A DNA stretch of 64,000 nucleotides from NCBI RefSeq assembly GCF_026151205.1, contig NC_087076.1, forward strand, positions 12,261,675 through 12,325,674, written 5' to 3'. The notes under the pieces are model-generated. The model was not told the origin of the DNA and did no database searches. It was given only the letters and a program-made list of their open reading frames with translations. The position numbers and the translations under genes are program-made. This DNA is from Bolinopsis microptera. Lineage: Eukaryota; Ctenophora; Tentaculata; Lobata; Bolinopsidae. Of this stretch, positions 19,528 through 34,500 are shown one piece after another; the stretch's first letter is position 1; each line of letters opens with the position of its first letter.

Positions 19528-22500
19528 GTAAGGAAGAGTTTAGACTTCTTTTTAGTTTTACCTTCCCCCCCCCCCCCCCCCCCCCAACGCGGTAACCTCA
19601 TAGCTTTTCACCTCCGACTCTGCTCTTTGAACTCTGCCCCTACGCATTTCCCTTTTTATGCCCCCAACAGTAACCACAAATTTGACCTAAAACTCTAACT
19701 CGACTGAATAAAATAAAAAGTAGAAATTTTGATTATTATCATTAGAATGCTGAGTCGTGAAGTGTAAGTGTAACTGTAAACTTTACGAGATTTTTGAGGG
19801 GTAAAATGCTCGTTCCCTATGACTATGAGTATGACTATGAGTATAATGATCATGAAACTATTAGTATTATATAGAACCCTCCCCATCAATATTATCACCG
19901 CCTAAGTTTCTCTGCATGTACTATAAATTCTATAAATTCTTAGTCCCACTATATCATATATTACCTGGGGACCCCAGGCTATTATGTTCATAAACATTCC
20001 GGATAAAGATTAGGCGGACTGACAGGCTGAGCGCCGCCCAGTAATATCATATAGTGAAACTTTACCTGGGGACCTCAGGCTATTATATTTACTAGCAGGA
20101 ACCCGTATAATATAACCCTAAACGGTGTCAAGACTCAAAATACTAAAATAATTATTACCTATTTAATTGGCGTTTTTGACACCACTTGGGGGTCCAAATT
20201 TTCGGTTCTAAAATCATTATTCCTTGGCCAATTTTTTATTTTTTCATGCTCATTTGAAGGCCATTAAAGCATTTGACCCAGCCAAAAAAGTTCCAGTTGT
20301 ATATCTTTTACGGTTTATGCGGAAAGTCGCGTTAAAGTTGATGCCGTGGTGTCAGTAAAATGGCACAGATATATATATATATATATCGTCTCGCTTTATA
20401 TATAGTAAGATATTCATAATCATAGAGTAGAGATTAGGCGGAATGACAGGCTGAGCGCCGCCCAGTATACTTATAGTGAAACTGGGATAATTTTCTTTTA
20501 TTAAATTTCATGTAATCTCCCGAATCTGGCTACTTTTTAAAGCTGATATTTTCTATTTTTGAAAGGGTTAGTATCTTGCAGCCCTTGTTTGTTTACACTT
20601 ACAGTAAAGATAAATAAGTTCATTATCCGTATCGCAGGGATTTTTGGAGAGGTTGGATAGAGGACCAGTGATTGGAGATGGTGGGTTTGTGGTCGCTCTT
20701 GAGAAACGAGGATATGTTGAAGCTGGACCCTGGACTCCCCAGGCTGTGATTGAACACCCAGAGGTATGTACATCAAATTCGACAGCTATTTAACAATTTA
20801 AATTATAGTTGGAAAAATAAGTATAACTATAAAGACAGGGATTTCGTGATTTCAATAGTCCATTTGGAACACAAGGAAGAATGATTCTTTTCCTTTTATA
20901 GCCACAGTCGTCTTTCAAATCGCGAAGTAACGCAAAGTATAAGCGGCCAGGGTTCACTCTCCATTTCAAATGCATTTTCAAACTTTGAAACTGGATCTCA
21001 GATCCATTTCTGTGCACAGTTTCAAGATTTGAAACGGCTAAATGTTGTAAAATTGAAGTCCATAGTTTACTCTCCATCTCAAAAACAGTTTCAAACTTTG
21101 AAACTGGATCTCAGATCCATTTCTGTGCACAGTTGCAACATTCTAACAAGGCCAAATAATGGTGCTAAGAACAAACACGCGCCAGCAGCACACGTGTAGT
21201 CTTTTAACCTTTTTTTCGTACTATTACCATGTCAGCTCCCAAACTTTAAAAGATAGTAAAATCTGCACCTGAAGCTTTATTTTGAGTTTGATACCAAGTA
21301 AATAATGACCTTTCCCCTCGTTCAGGCCGTGAAACAACTTCACAGAGAATTCCTGAGGGCAGGGTCGGACGTTTGCCAAGCTTTCACTTTCTACGCCAGT
21401 GAGGACAAGTTGAAGAACCGAGGAAACAGTGCAGGTTCCTATGGGGTAAGTTTTGTAGAGCTGGCGATTTCTGTCAAGGTTGTTGTGCATATTTGACTTT
21501 CGATCAGCAATGACAAATGAAGTTTTTATATTGAATCGAAATATGGTTATGTATATGGTTTTTATATGGTTTTTATGACAAAGAACCTCTGCTTTTATTC
21601 TTCTGACAACTATTTTTAATTTTAAACCACGTATCCTTCGTCTGCAGGTAAAAGCAATTAACCAAGCTGCCTGTGACATAGTAAAAGAAGTAGCCTACCC
21701 AGAAGGATCTCTTGTAGCTGGAGGAGTATCCCAAACTCCCACCTACATGAATACCACTGACAAGGCCCTGGTGCAGGCTGAGGTCAGGAAACAGTGCGCA
21801 GTCTTTAAAGAGACCGGGGTTGATCTTATGATTTGCGAGGTGAGTTGTCCATGTAGGTTTATTTTTAACCTTTAAGAGTTTAAGCTGGTTAACAAATCTT
21901 CCTCGATCATAATTTAACTGTGGTATTGAGTCTTCTTCTGATTAGTCGGCGTCGACTGTAAGCCTTCCTTTAGGTGGCTTTCACAACGCGTCCCTATGTC
22001 TCCAACTCCTGCTGCTCATGGAGAGAGAGACTCCCAAAATCCCAAATTATATACCATAAATATATTAAACATAGATATCGACAACAGACTCCAAGTCCAA
22101 GCAAGAGTCTTGACGGTCTGTTACCACCGCCCCTGGTGCAACCCCACTGGGTTAACGACGTGGAGACAGGGACTTCCAGGGACGGTCAATCCCTAATAAT
22201 CTGCAAGTTTTCCTAGGTGTGGAATAGTGGTCAATAGGATCGTCGAGAAGATCCTCCCAAAAAATAGGCGATTGATTGCCTCGATATATTTTATAACCGT
22301 GCTGAGTTTAGCTGGGACTACATCTTCCCAGGTCAGAAAAATATTATCGGAAGTTCTCAACCTAATGGTCATGTATCTTATACAGCGAGGTGTTCTGAAG
22401 TTTCTTCCTCTTCTGGACACTGGACAGTGTTAACAACGAGGAGATGTAAAATTGGCCAGGGGGCTTTGTCCTGTGAAGAGCCAGGTTATTCACCTTTGAT

Positions 22501-25500
22501 GATCTCTTGCGAGTCCAAGATTCCTGTACTTATATTTGGTGAGTAGGATTGTGAGAGGGATCTTCCCCTTCTCACTTAGTGCCATGTTTCTGTATCTGTG
22601 GAGATGGATTCCGTGTAAGTACTCCTTAATCCTTTACTGCCGTCTTAATCGCTCCTTCAGATATACTGATGAATGGCTCAGGACCTGGGACGATTGTGAG
22701 TTAGCCGTCTCTACTCTCTGGCTAGTTTGTCCGCTCTTTCGTTTCCTGGAATTCCCGCAAGTCCCGGGACCCACCTAACAGTATTGTTATCCGTTACATT
22801 TCACTCCTTAGTCCTTTGCACCATTTTATGGTCTGACAGAATTTGTAATTTGCTACGTTTCAGTACTACGACCATGTGGAGGAGGCTGAGTGGCACGTAG
22901 AAGCCGTCAAAGACTTCATGCCCGGAGTTCCCGTATGCGCCAGTCTCTGCATCAACGAGGATACTGATGTTCACGGTGTCCCAACTGGAGAGTGCGGAGT
23001 AAAGTTGGCACGAGCAGGCGCTGATGTTATCGGAATCAACTGCCATTACGATCCATTCAGATGTATAAAAGCGGTTAAGAAGATGATTAAAAATGTCAAA
23101 GCAGCTGGTTTTGATAAGGTTTGTAAATTTTAGTTTTATAACTAATATCATTCTCGCTGAAATAACTAAACTGAAAGCTAGACTAAAACTAAACTCTTTA
23201 AGTTTAAATTTTACGCGATGGGCCAGAATATAGCTAAAATATTAACGAAATTGTTGTTTCAGGTACATTTCATGATCCAGCCTCTTGCGTTCATGACCCC
23301 CGATGCCAGTGTCCAAGGCTTCATTGACTTACCAGAATTTCCCTTCGCTCTTGAACCTAGAACTTGCACAAGATTCGAAATGCAAAGATATGCAAGAGAA
23401 GCGTATGAAGCAGGTCAGGACAAAATCTTTAAATTTATAAGAATTTTGTTTGTACATACTACATCAACAAGACCGGTGTTTCCCAGTAGTCCTAGATTAA
23501 ATTATTTTACAATCTGTTCTCTTTGAATCAGGCTAGAGTTACCAACCAATATTATTATTAGCGGCCGATAATTATCGATAATCAATGGAGGTCTCACATC
23601 TTCTCATGTGATGTGCTTAGAATGTTTTCCTGAAGGAGTTCTACAGAATCAGTCTGCCAAGTCTCCTCTTATTCGGGTTCAGCAGAATCAGATGTACAAC
23701 TACAATTACAATGATCTGCATCTAACACTAACTGAGTTCTGTAGAACCAGTATTCAAAGTTTCCTCTTATTCAAGTTGGACTAACAGTTAATTGGTAAAT
23801 TCATTAACAGTTGCCAACTTTAACTTTAAGAAATATAGCCTCCTAGCTATAGACTGACCTTCATGTAGATCAGAGTTGTCATGCGTTGTAGAATGTAGAC
23901 CTGCCGCGCACGAGTGCACGGCTGTATCGTAGCCACGATACTAGTGAGACTTAGTGAAACGACAATGAGGGTCACGATGTGATACAAGATCAGATCAGAG
24001 GCAACTGCAAACTGTGTAATACTATTATAATATAGTATAGTATACTTATATAGTACACGCGGGAAAATTTTGTGAAAAGTGCGGCGAATTTTTTTATTTA
24101 TAGGTAAGACTTATTATATTTTTTATGAGCCGGCAATCTACTGCTAGGATGTAGGATCGGATAGTGACGGTGCAGGAAGTTTGTATAATCCATGATTAGC
24201 CTTAGATCACTCATACTCATAGTCTATCAGAGCCATTATATTGATATAGAAAACGTTTAAAACTTATTCACGTGACAGTTCAGCGTAGAGTGATTTATGG
24301 ATGGCGATAAAGTCATATAGATTGTAGATCAAGTCCCAAGCGTCAATTTTAAGAACCAGTATCGATAATCAATCGAGGTCTCATATCTTCTCATGTGATG
24401 TGTTTAGAATGTTTTCCTAACGGAGTTCTACAGAATCAGTCTGCCAAGTCTCCTCTTATTCGGGTTCAGCAGAATCAGATGTACAACTACAATTACAATG
24501 ATCTGCATCTATAAACACTAACTGAGTTCTGTAGAACCAGTATTCAAAGTTTCCTCTTATTCAAGTTGGACTAACAGTTAATTGGCAAATTCCTTAACAG
24601 TTGCCAACTTTAAGAAATATAGCCTCCTATAGACTGACCTTCATGTAGATCAGAGTTGTCATACCTTGTAGAATGTAGACCTGCCGCGCACGAGTGCACG
24701 GCTGTATCGTAGCCACGATACTAGTGAGACTTAGTGAAATGACAACGGGGGTCACGATGTGATAATAAACTTTAATAATATATAATGGTATCACAACGTA
24801 CAGAACCTTGTAAAATCGTTGTTTTTTAAAAAGTTCATTATATCTCTACGTACTTTTGTTTGCTTTAAGACCCGAGACTTTGTTTAAACTACAATTTACT
24901 TTACAAAATTCCTAATTTACGCATTTCTCCCTATTTACAAACTTCCTAATTAACACATTCCTAATTTACACATTTCTCCCAGAATTAAGTAAAATTGTTC
25001 CTTTTTAGAACCCCATTGTGGGCCATCTGTTCGCTGTCACTTCATATTATGTTCCATTGTCTATTATAATTCTTCTATTATATAAGGCTTGACTTACTTT
25101 ATCCGTCTTAATTATGTCTGACCCTAGATCTGTACAATTTCCCGAAATTAGTTCCTCCAGTGATCCTCCCCCTCCTCCTTCACGTGTAACTTTAAGTTTG
25201 GTCATCCGTCGTCGTGTTCTCCTTCACAATCCACCTGTTGTCCCGGCCACCCCAAATCTTCCTGTCCAAGATGATACGGTGAGCAGCTCCTCTCCGGATG
25301 AGTAGATTCCTGGTATGTTGATAAGCTTTTCTTTACCGCTCCTGGGGGGTTACATACATACATACATGTTACATGGTAAGGTCTCCTCCTAGTCGTTTGA
25401 GTGGCCTGCATCACACACATCGCGTTGGCGGCGTAACATATGTCTCCACTGTACTCGGTTGGTAGCCAAAGCTTCTGTTGTGTTATTGTCGATGTTTTCA

Positions 25501-28500
25501 ACGCCTGTAAACTTAGCAGCATCTTCGAGTACGCAGGACTTCCAGTTCTTACGGGGTCTGCCCCTTGACCTCTTTCCATAATTTGGCTTCCAGTTCAACA
25601 GAAACCTCGGTAGTCTAGAGTCTGGCATTCTAACTACATGTCCATACCAACGTAGCCTGGCAGCACTGATGAAAGTCTCAACAGACTTGATGCCAGCCCT
25701 CCTAAGAACTTCGTCGTTGGTCACATGAAAGAACCATTTAATCCTAAGGATCCTTCTCAAAGTCTCAAGGAGGTTTGATGGAAAACCTCGAAGCGTTTCA
25801 TCTGCTTTTTGGTGGTGTTCCAGACTTCAGCTCCATACAACAAGATGGTGAGGACAGCAGCCCTATAGATCCTGATCTTGGTTGGAGTCTTTATAGTTCT
25901 GCTATTCCAAATGTTCCAGAGCTGATGAAAGGCGCCATTAGCCTTCTGGATACGGACATCCAGGTCTCTGTTGATTGTCCCATCCCCACTGATAGTTGCA
26001 CCCAGGTAGACAAAGTTGCTAACCTGCTCGACGGGTTCACCCTCAACCGACAGCTCAATACAATCATCCTTGATGAAAGGTCGCTGGGAGGCGCACTTGC
26101 TTACAGCCATGCATTGGGTCTTCTTTGCATTTATTCTGAGCCCAGCGTAGGAGCTGTAATGAACTAATAGATCAGTTGACTCTTGTAGGCCTTCCCCTGA
26201 GTTGTCCATAATAGCCATGTCATCAGCATAATCGGTGTCCAGAATGACCTTTTCCTCGACCGTCTTCATCTCTTTCTGCAGCACTGCGCCTTGACTGATG
26301 ATCTTGTTGGTCTCAGCCAGAAATGCAGAAAAGTTTAGGCAGAAATTAAAGACAGGAGGTGCTTGAATGTCACCCTGACCTGTGCCTGAGTTAACATCAA
26401 ACCAGTCTGTCAGCTCCCCATTAACCCTCACGGCACTCATGGTACCCCCAAAAAATGACTGAAATATTCTGACATATTTTTCAGGCAGCCCATAGTGTCT
26501 CATACTGCACCAAATAAAGTCCCTTCTGATAGAATCGAACGTTGCCTTGAAATCGACAAAATTAATGTAAAGAGGAATGTTAAACTCAAGACAGTTATGA
26601 ATAATAGTTCGGAGAGAATAAATCTGATCAATACATGAGCGGTTCTGTCTAAATCCGCACTGATTCTCCCTGAGAAGACACTTCATACCAGCATGTAACC
26701 GCTTAAGAAGAATCATCTGAAAAAGCTTGGATGCTGTAGACCTTAAGGTGATCCCTCTGTTGTTCCCGCAGACTGAAGTGTCTCCTTTCTTCCCAATAAC
26801 AATGATCACACCCTTTAACCAATCTTCAGGAACAGTCTCTTCTTCCCACACTTTCTTGAATAGACACTCTAGTGGATCAACTAGAGCACTCGCACCATAC
26901 TTCAGTTGCTCGTTAGTTATCCCGTCCACTCCTGGGCTTTTGTTGTTCTTAAGCTTTGTCAGGGAATAACTAATCTCGTCTCTGGTGGGTGGTCCATCCG
27001 AACAAGAGAGAGAATTAAAGTGGGGTTGGGGTGGTACTGTATCAAGGTCGGCAAGGTCGACACTTGATAATGGAGGGTTCAGAAGTTCAGTAAAGTGCTC
27101 CTTCCACCTATCCCTCTGCTGTTGGGGATCCGTGATCTTCCTACCGTCCTTTTCCCGGACACAAGATGCTTGAGGCTTCTTGTTCTTACCAGAGATCTTC
27201 TTGATCTTTGCCCATACCTCACGCTGCTGACCTTTGCTCGCAGCTTCCTCAAGATCAGTAGCTACTCTAACTGCCCAGTTATTGTCGTCTAGCTTGCTGC
27301 TTTTCTTGACTAACTTATTAAGTTTAGAATACTCTGACCTGTTAGCGTCTGAGTTTGGGTCTTTGCGCTTAAATTGTGCCCGCTCAATCAATAAATCCTT
27401 CATGGTCTTCCGTGACAGGTGTTGCTCCTTTGCCTTCCGGGGTCTTTTGCCTAGTACCTCCAGTGAGACATCAGTGACGGTCTGACTGAGATTACGCCAC
27501 ATATCCTCGAGGTCGACCTCACTATCCAGACTTGCAAATCGGTTTTGAAGAGCCACATTGTACTCTGTAACCGTAGTACTATCCCTCAGGCGCTCAATGG
27601 CAGGCACATTGGGCCTGTTGGCGTTGATCTTTGTCACTGACTGAAGTTTGATTTTCAGCAGTCCTAGAACCAGATAATGATCGGAGCCGATGTCTGCCCC
27701 GCGACATACCCTAACATCAAAAAGTGACTGACGAAACCGCTTTCCAATGCAGATATGATCTATCTGATTGACGGTGAGCCCGTTGGGGGACCGCCATGTT
27801 CCCTTGTGAATGTTCTTGTGCTCGAAGAGAGTTTCCCCGATGACAAGCTGGTTCGTCGCACAGAAATCCACAAGTCTTGTCCCGTTGTCATTTGATGAGC
27901 TATGGAGTGATTCCCCACCGATGACCGCTTCACTTCCATATCTGCCTGATGTTACTTTTGCATTAAAATCGCCGAGCAGTAACTTGATATCGTGACGAGG
28001 TAGCCCATCAAATGTATCTGTGAGTGTCCTATAAAACTTATCTTTCTCACTCTCCTCTGCACCCTCAGTTGGAGCATAGGCCACAACAACAGAGATGTTG
28101 ATTTGCTTACTACCTAGGGGTAATAATCCCCAATAGTTATTTAATCCAGTCTTAATTTAATCTACACAATTTTTACTCTTCCACATCTATCAAATCTTTT
28201 CTTTTCTAGGTTTGAACAGTGGTTTAAAACATTTTGGATTCAACGTCTCTTAATAGAATGCTTTTACAACCTGGTAAGTTCCCAAACATTCCTGGTCTTC
28301 TCCAACATCTCTTTATCTTTATTTTACTGTGCATCTATCTTGTTCACTGTCGCTTCTCTTGATTATCACGTGTCTTTACTCTCCCACCATGTCTCTGTTC
28401 CTGGTCTCCACTCATTACAGTCCCCTTATTATCGTACTGTCCTTCCCTCCAGCTTCTAATGCCTTCATATGTCTAATGCCTTCATATGTCTAATGCCTTC

Positions 28501-31500
28501 ATATGTCTTTTTCTAATGCTAGCATGTGTTTCCTTCAAATTTCTTCACGTGTCTCCTTCCCTCGTCTCCCTGTCTCTCTTCTAATGCTAACATGTTTTCC
28601 TTCAAATGTCTTCCCGTGTCTCCATCCTCGTCCCCCTGTCTCTTTTATAGTGAGTTCTCGTGTCTTTCTCTACTGTCCGCACGTGCCTCCTTCAAATGTC
28701 TTCCCGTGTCTCCTTCCTCGTCTCCATATGTCTTTTATGAGGTGTCCACGTGTCTCTCTATATTGTGAATTGTCAGCATGTGCCTTCTTCCAATGTCTTC
28801 ACGTGTTTTCTTCCTCTGTCTCGTCTCCATGCCTCTGTTTCAATTTGTTCACGCGTCTTTTTCCCAGATTTATCCGTCTTCCATCTTTCTCCCAGCTTTC
28901 CATCACTGTCTCTTCTTCTGCAGGTCCCCCTTATTTCTTCTGTAGGCAACTTTACATTTTCATGTCTGGGTCTTTTATCTGTCTTCTTTTTCCATTTACC
29001 TTAATCTGTAATTTTCTTTTTCCTTTTAGTTCCCGTTTTCATCTTTTTTCGTCCATCTTCTCCAAGCTATTTATCTTCCATTGTAGATTCCCTACTATTA
29101 GTAGTATTACAGAATTTGTATTTTCTAACATCTTCATCTTTTCTTCTAAAATACTGATCCGTTCCGATTTCAGGTAGTCTCTTCTATCCCTTATCTCCTC
29201 CATTGCGGTATACATACCCGTCCATCTTGCATCCATTCCCCTTTTTCCACCTCTGTTTCCATTTCGTCCTCGTGTTTTAATTCCTTTACTCTCCAAGACT
29301 CTGCTTCTTCTTCTCCTTCCGAGCTACTGGTATCCAATGAGCTATCTGAGCTGTTTCCCGAGCTGCTTTCTGTTTCCGATTGATTCTCCTCCTGTCCCAT
29401 TATCGCCTTTCTATCTCTGCGTGCCGTACTAACTTTTACTCTTTCCATGCTGAATTAGACGATATTAATTGATGCTTTTATTTCTTATATCTCTTATCTT
29501 TATTAGTTCTTATCATTTATCTTATCTCACTCACAACTGCAATTCTGGCTTATTTCATTCTGAATTTCCCCCTTTCCAATAGTTACTTACCTGAACTAAT
29601 TAAACTGCAATTTTGTACCATGTCATCCTACCGTTCGCGCCATTTGTAAGCAGTCACCGTTGCTTCAGATTCGTTGATTATTTGTAGTAATTTGAGGTGC
29701 GAACAACGGAAACGAGCGTGATAACGAAGATCCCAAGATAATAAATTATCCAACAATAAAATACTCAATTCTACAATATCGCGACAACATATTAAATTGC
29801 GTCATAATACCAAATAATTCGCCGAACTTAGCCGAACTCATATCGCGGCAAAACATTAGACTGCCTACTAATACCATGCTTAATTCTACAAACTTAGGTT
29901 ATAATCCCTATTGACCAGACTTATATCGCCTAAAAACGCCCAAAAAAAGAATTCTCCTTATTAAAATACGACGGAGTACGGTCAACATGCGTTGACCGTA
30001 CCTTGACCTATCCTTAACTTAACCTTGGTGCCCTGAATCAGCCCTTGCTGATTCCCAGTAACGACATGCCTCATCCTAGGCATCCAAGAGCCTGCCAAAT
30101 TAACTATCGTTAATTCTCCCTGCACTCTAATCTAATCTAAACGACCTAAGTCAATCCTTGTTGATTTTTAGTAACGACATGTCCCATCCGTGCTCACCAG
30201 GATCCAACCATAACTGGTCCTGGCCTTTGATAGTCCGGTATCCGTATCAATGACGACCCTCTATTACGGCCCAATCATGAAGTAAAACAGTATAAGTTGT
30301 ATTTTGACGGCAAAATATGGCCAATTCTAGCTCTTAAAAGTTGTAGGTTTGGAGGATCAATACGGCTGCTTTAATTCTTAAAACTAAAAGTCTTAAGTTA
30401 GAACGGCCAAAATACCTTACTCGGCGTCAGTCAGCTGCATGGAAGCACGGAAAGGAACTCCGACTGCAACTTGACTATGCAGAACACGTTGGAGCTCGCT
30501 GTGCAGTATGTTGGAAAGATATGACCGGATAACTGATGCAGTGCACAGAATTTTAGATGACTTGGAGCTAGGCAATCTAAAGCTGGATGCAGGAGAGACT
30601 GAGTTAGCTAAAGACATAACCAAGACTCTCGCACCGTTCAAGAATGTAACTGAGTTTTTGTGTGAAAGAGAAAGCATGCTCGCTCAAGCAGAAGTGATAA
30701 TTTAGTTTATTGACAGTAATTAAGCTCGGGAAAATGGGTCAAACTTAATCCTTGTCATGTCCACCTGTAGGTTCCACCAGGATCTCGAATTTATAACGTT
30801 CATTAGTATAATAGTATAGTGACACTCGAAAACCACGAAATTTAGTACGTAAATCGTCCGATAGTTAGTGAGAAGAGGAGCAATTTTGTTTACAATAGCT
30901 CAAAGCTATCAAGATAAGCTCGAAATGATTCGAGTTCGAATGAAATCTACTGGAAATCCATTCATCACGGACTTGAATCAAGATAGGATTTCTATCGTGG
31001 GAATAGCTACCAGAGCTGAGGTATGGAACTATGATCATTATTTATTATTAGAAACCCTGGCCCCGGTCATATCCGGTGGTTTTACATTTACGAGCCGACT
31101 AGCTCCTAGACACCTATTGACAGCCTGACAGGGCGACTCACTCAAATTTTAACTGTGACACGTCCGAATTCCACGGTAAATTGGGGTTTTAATGTAGAAA
31201 CCAGATTCATTATAAATAACATTTATGTCATGATAATCAATATGCCCATCAGCTGGTTAGGTTAGTGTGTAAAAAATATGCAATAAATTGTAGGTATGCT
31301 GACCAGCTCCTCACGGAGCTACTGCTAGCTCTATGAGGCTGGTCAACAAACAATAAACATTAAGTTTAACCAGCAGGACAATAAGAAAATGTAAAACATG
31401 CCCCGTTAATAGGTCTCAGCGAACCTTAACATTAGTTGAAATATTCTCCTTTGCATCGCGAGACTATTGTTAACAAAGAGGCTTACAATTGTATATAACA

Positions 31501-34500
31501 GAATAACTGTGTGTATGAACGTGTGTACACCACTTTATATTTGCCAATTATTTTACGAGCGTGCTAAATCACTCTACAGTCGAACTTCCAGATTGTTCTA
31601 AAAGGGCCCCCGACAGTTGAAACCAACTTCAATCGATGTATTTTCGGACACTGATTCCGAATCACTCCCAATTACATAGGGTTAAAATGCTTCCCTGACG
31701 AGATATTGGCGAAAAACTGTCTCGATCACGTGATATGACCATATAAGGAAGTAAGTCTAATTTCTCGTTAGGGTTAGGGTTTCAGCATATGCTTTTGTTA
31801 AGGATTGGGTTAGGGTTAGGGTTGGGATCAGATTAGAAGGTTAGGGTTTCGAATAGTCGTTCAAGACCAGCTAGAGAACGGGTTAAAAAAGTCACGTGAC
31901 AGTCGAATGTAGAATGATTAATCATCATCCAATTATTGATCTATCTGTTCTCTTCGAATCAGTTAGCAGGCACCTCCCGGCTCCCTGTGAGTATGAGAGA
32001 TCTTTTAACACCATCACAAAACTCCTAAATAAAGTACATCCATTTCTTCATAGGTATCAGATATATTGGAGGGTGTTGTGGGTTTGAGCCGTATCACATC
32101 AGAGCAGTAAGTGAGGAACTGTCAGCAGAGAGGGGAGGCTACCAGCCCGCTGGTGCCATCAACTGGGGCGAGTGTCTCTTGATGAACACCAAACCTTGGG
32201 TTAGTAATATGTAGTTTTGCTGCAGATTTGTGTAAGTGTTATTTCAAAACAGCTCTATTGATAGAACCCAGACCAGGCTTTGTTTTGATAGAACCCAGAC
32301 CAGGCTTTGTTTTGAGAACTGAACCGCTACAGAACAAAATAATTTAGAGAGCTCCAGTAATAACTGGGGTCATAACTAAAAGATCTGATAACTAATAAGG
32401 GACACGGTCATGCTTGCCAGCATTATGATAAAACCTGTCCAACAGGTCAGAGCCCGAGCTAGCAAGGAGTATTGGCAGAACCTGAAACCGGGCACTGGTC
32501 GACCTCACTCGAGCTCATTTAGCAAGTGTGACCAGTGGGGAATCACAGCAGGTAAGCTGAAATAATGTCATTAGTAGTACTAGTAGTAGTAACTAGTTAC
32601 TAAAACTATAGTTACTTCTAGTTACTATTTGTAACTAATTCTTAATACTCCTATATCACAGTTCACACCTATCATAATTCGATTGCAGCCCTTTCCTTAA
32701 ACGATTCGGATTAATTTTTTCCCTACTCTTGCCGAAGGCAAAAAGATCGTAAGGAATAAGTGATCGGGTTTGGATATATCAATATGAGCTTATGAGGTGG
32801 CCCGATGGACCTGCGTTGATGACAAAAGTCTGCTCGTTCGCAATATTTATATAGACCACTCCTCTATAATTATGTGTATTGGAAGCGTCTGTTATGCTGC
32901 GCGCAACGCTAGCCATGTGTTAATTAATTACAGTGAAATTCCTCCTTCGCAAAGTTATTTTCCGCAATTTTCTGGATTCATTTATTGTTGATGCGCGCAG
33001 CGCTAAGCTACATTGGTCAAATAAATCGTCAATTTTTACCATGCACAAATCCCACTCATTTATAAATAACATAGTATATATAAATATGTTGCACTTTTTT
33101 CCAGTCACACTTTTCACTCAAAAGAATTAAAGGTATACAAGTACATCGTAATTCGCAAAAAAAATTTATCGTGCGTGGTTTAAGCGCGGCGAAATTTTTG
33201 TTATAACTTATTTTCAGGCCACGAGTTGATAAGTCAACACGAAGAGTTATTATTTGTAACTACTTCTTAATACTCCTATTTCACAGTTCACACCTATCAT
33301 AATTCGATTGCACTGCAATTTGCAGCCCTTTCCTTAAACGATTCGGATTAATTTTTGCTCATTGTTTTGAATGTTTCGGTATTTTGTAAATCTTTATAAC
33401 TTATTTTTCAGGCCACGAGTTGATGAGTCAACACGAAGAGTTATTATTTGTAACTACTTCTTAATACTCCTATTTCACAGTTCACACCTATCATAATTCG
33501 ATTGCAGCCCTTTCCTTAAACGATTCGGATTAATTTTTTCCTTTTCACCCTTTTGAAAAAAGGCAATAGTGAAAGGTTACAAATGGAGGTTTTTGCAGAA
33601 AAACGTGGCTTTTGGAGATTGCAGTAGGTGGGTCTGAGTATGTCGTGTTCCTTACTTCCGTTCGTTACCAAGCAACGAAAAAGTTGCGCGCGCGCGAGGA
33701 TTGCTTGCGGAGATGTGATGTATAGATAGCCTGTGATCTATGAATGCGCGGCGCGACTGTGTTTTAATGTATACGATGCATGTAATGTATAATATTACAA
33801 TTAGGTAATACGCCCAATTTGTACGTGGCACGCGTAGTGTATTGATGTGTATACGAGTATAGTTTACCTTTGCTGATAATTTCTTGAATTACAGATACAA
33901 GTTAAGTTCTACGGCAATTGAACTGAATTTTTTCCCGTATTTGATGCATAATTTATCAATATTATTATCATGAAGATTGAAGTGAGCTGATTGGAGCTTA
34001 TACTTAAATTTATAGTAAATGTGAAATGGAAATCTAGCGTCCGCCAAAACGAAACAACGGGCGCAATTTTTGTTAAATTTTTGCTCATTGTTTTGAATGT
34101 TTCGGTATTTTGTAAATTTTTATAACTTATTTTTCAGGCCACGAGTTGATGAGTCAACACGAAGAGTTACTATTTGTAACTACTTCTTAATACTCCTATT
34201 TCACAGTTCACACCTATCATAATTCGATTGCAGCCCTTTCCTTAAAAGATTCGGATTAATTTTTGCTCATTGGTTTGAATGTTTCGGTAATTTGTAAATT
34301 TACTTACTTTGTTACTTTGTAGGGTTTCATAGAATCCTCTATCGGGCCATCGAAAAAGTCGACCCCCCGGACAGTGTAGAAACTGTTTTATCACCACTCC
34401 AATCAAGCAAGGAGTTTCCATTCCGACGGCTGTATCCTGGAGCTGGAGGCTCGTCCGGAAATGACTTCACAAAGTTCGTTAAAGCCGCTTTGAATTGCAT

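Noticed and set aside
22193-22778. Small frames in BHMT intron 4 as an alternative exon
   Set aside because: No phase-compatible splice sites with family similarity; exons 4 and 5 join directly with the expected sequence.
25114-25316. 63-codon frame [20 protein letters not shown] as a gene
   Set aside because: No domain, low-complexity composition, and it lies inside the BHMT intron next to a LINE; kept only as a note.
25775-27995. Several plus-strand frames
   Set aside because: They are shadows of the LINE reverse transcriptase on the other strand.
28503-29177. 224-codon plus-strand frame
   Set aside because: It is the complement of purine-rich sequence; composition (serine, phenylalanine, cysteine) follows from a CT-rich repeat, and two other frames are also open there.
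31757-31835. Telomere
   Set aside because: Only a few ttaggg copies with unique sequence and coding exons on both sides.
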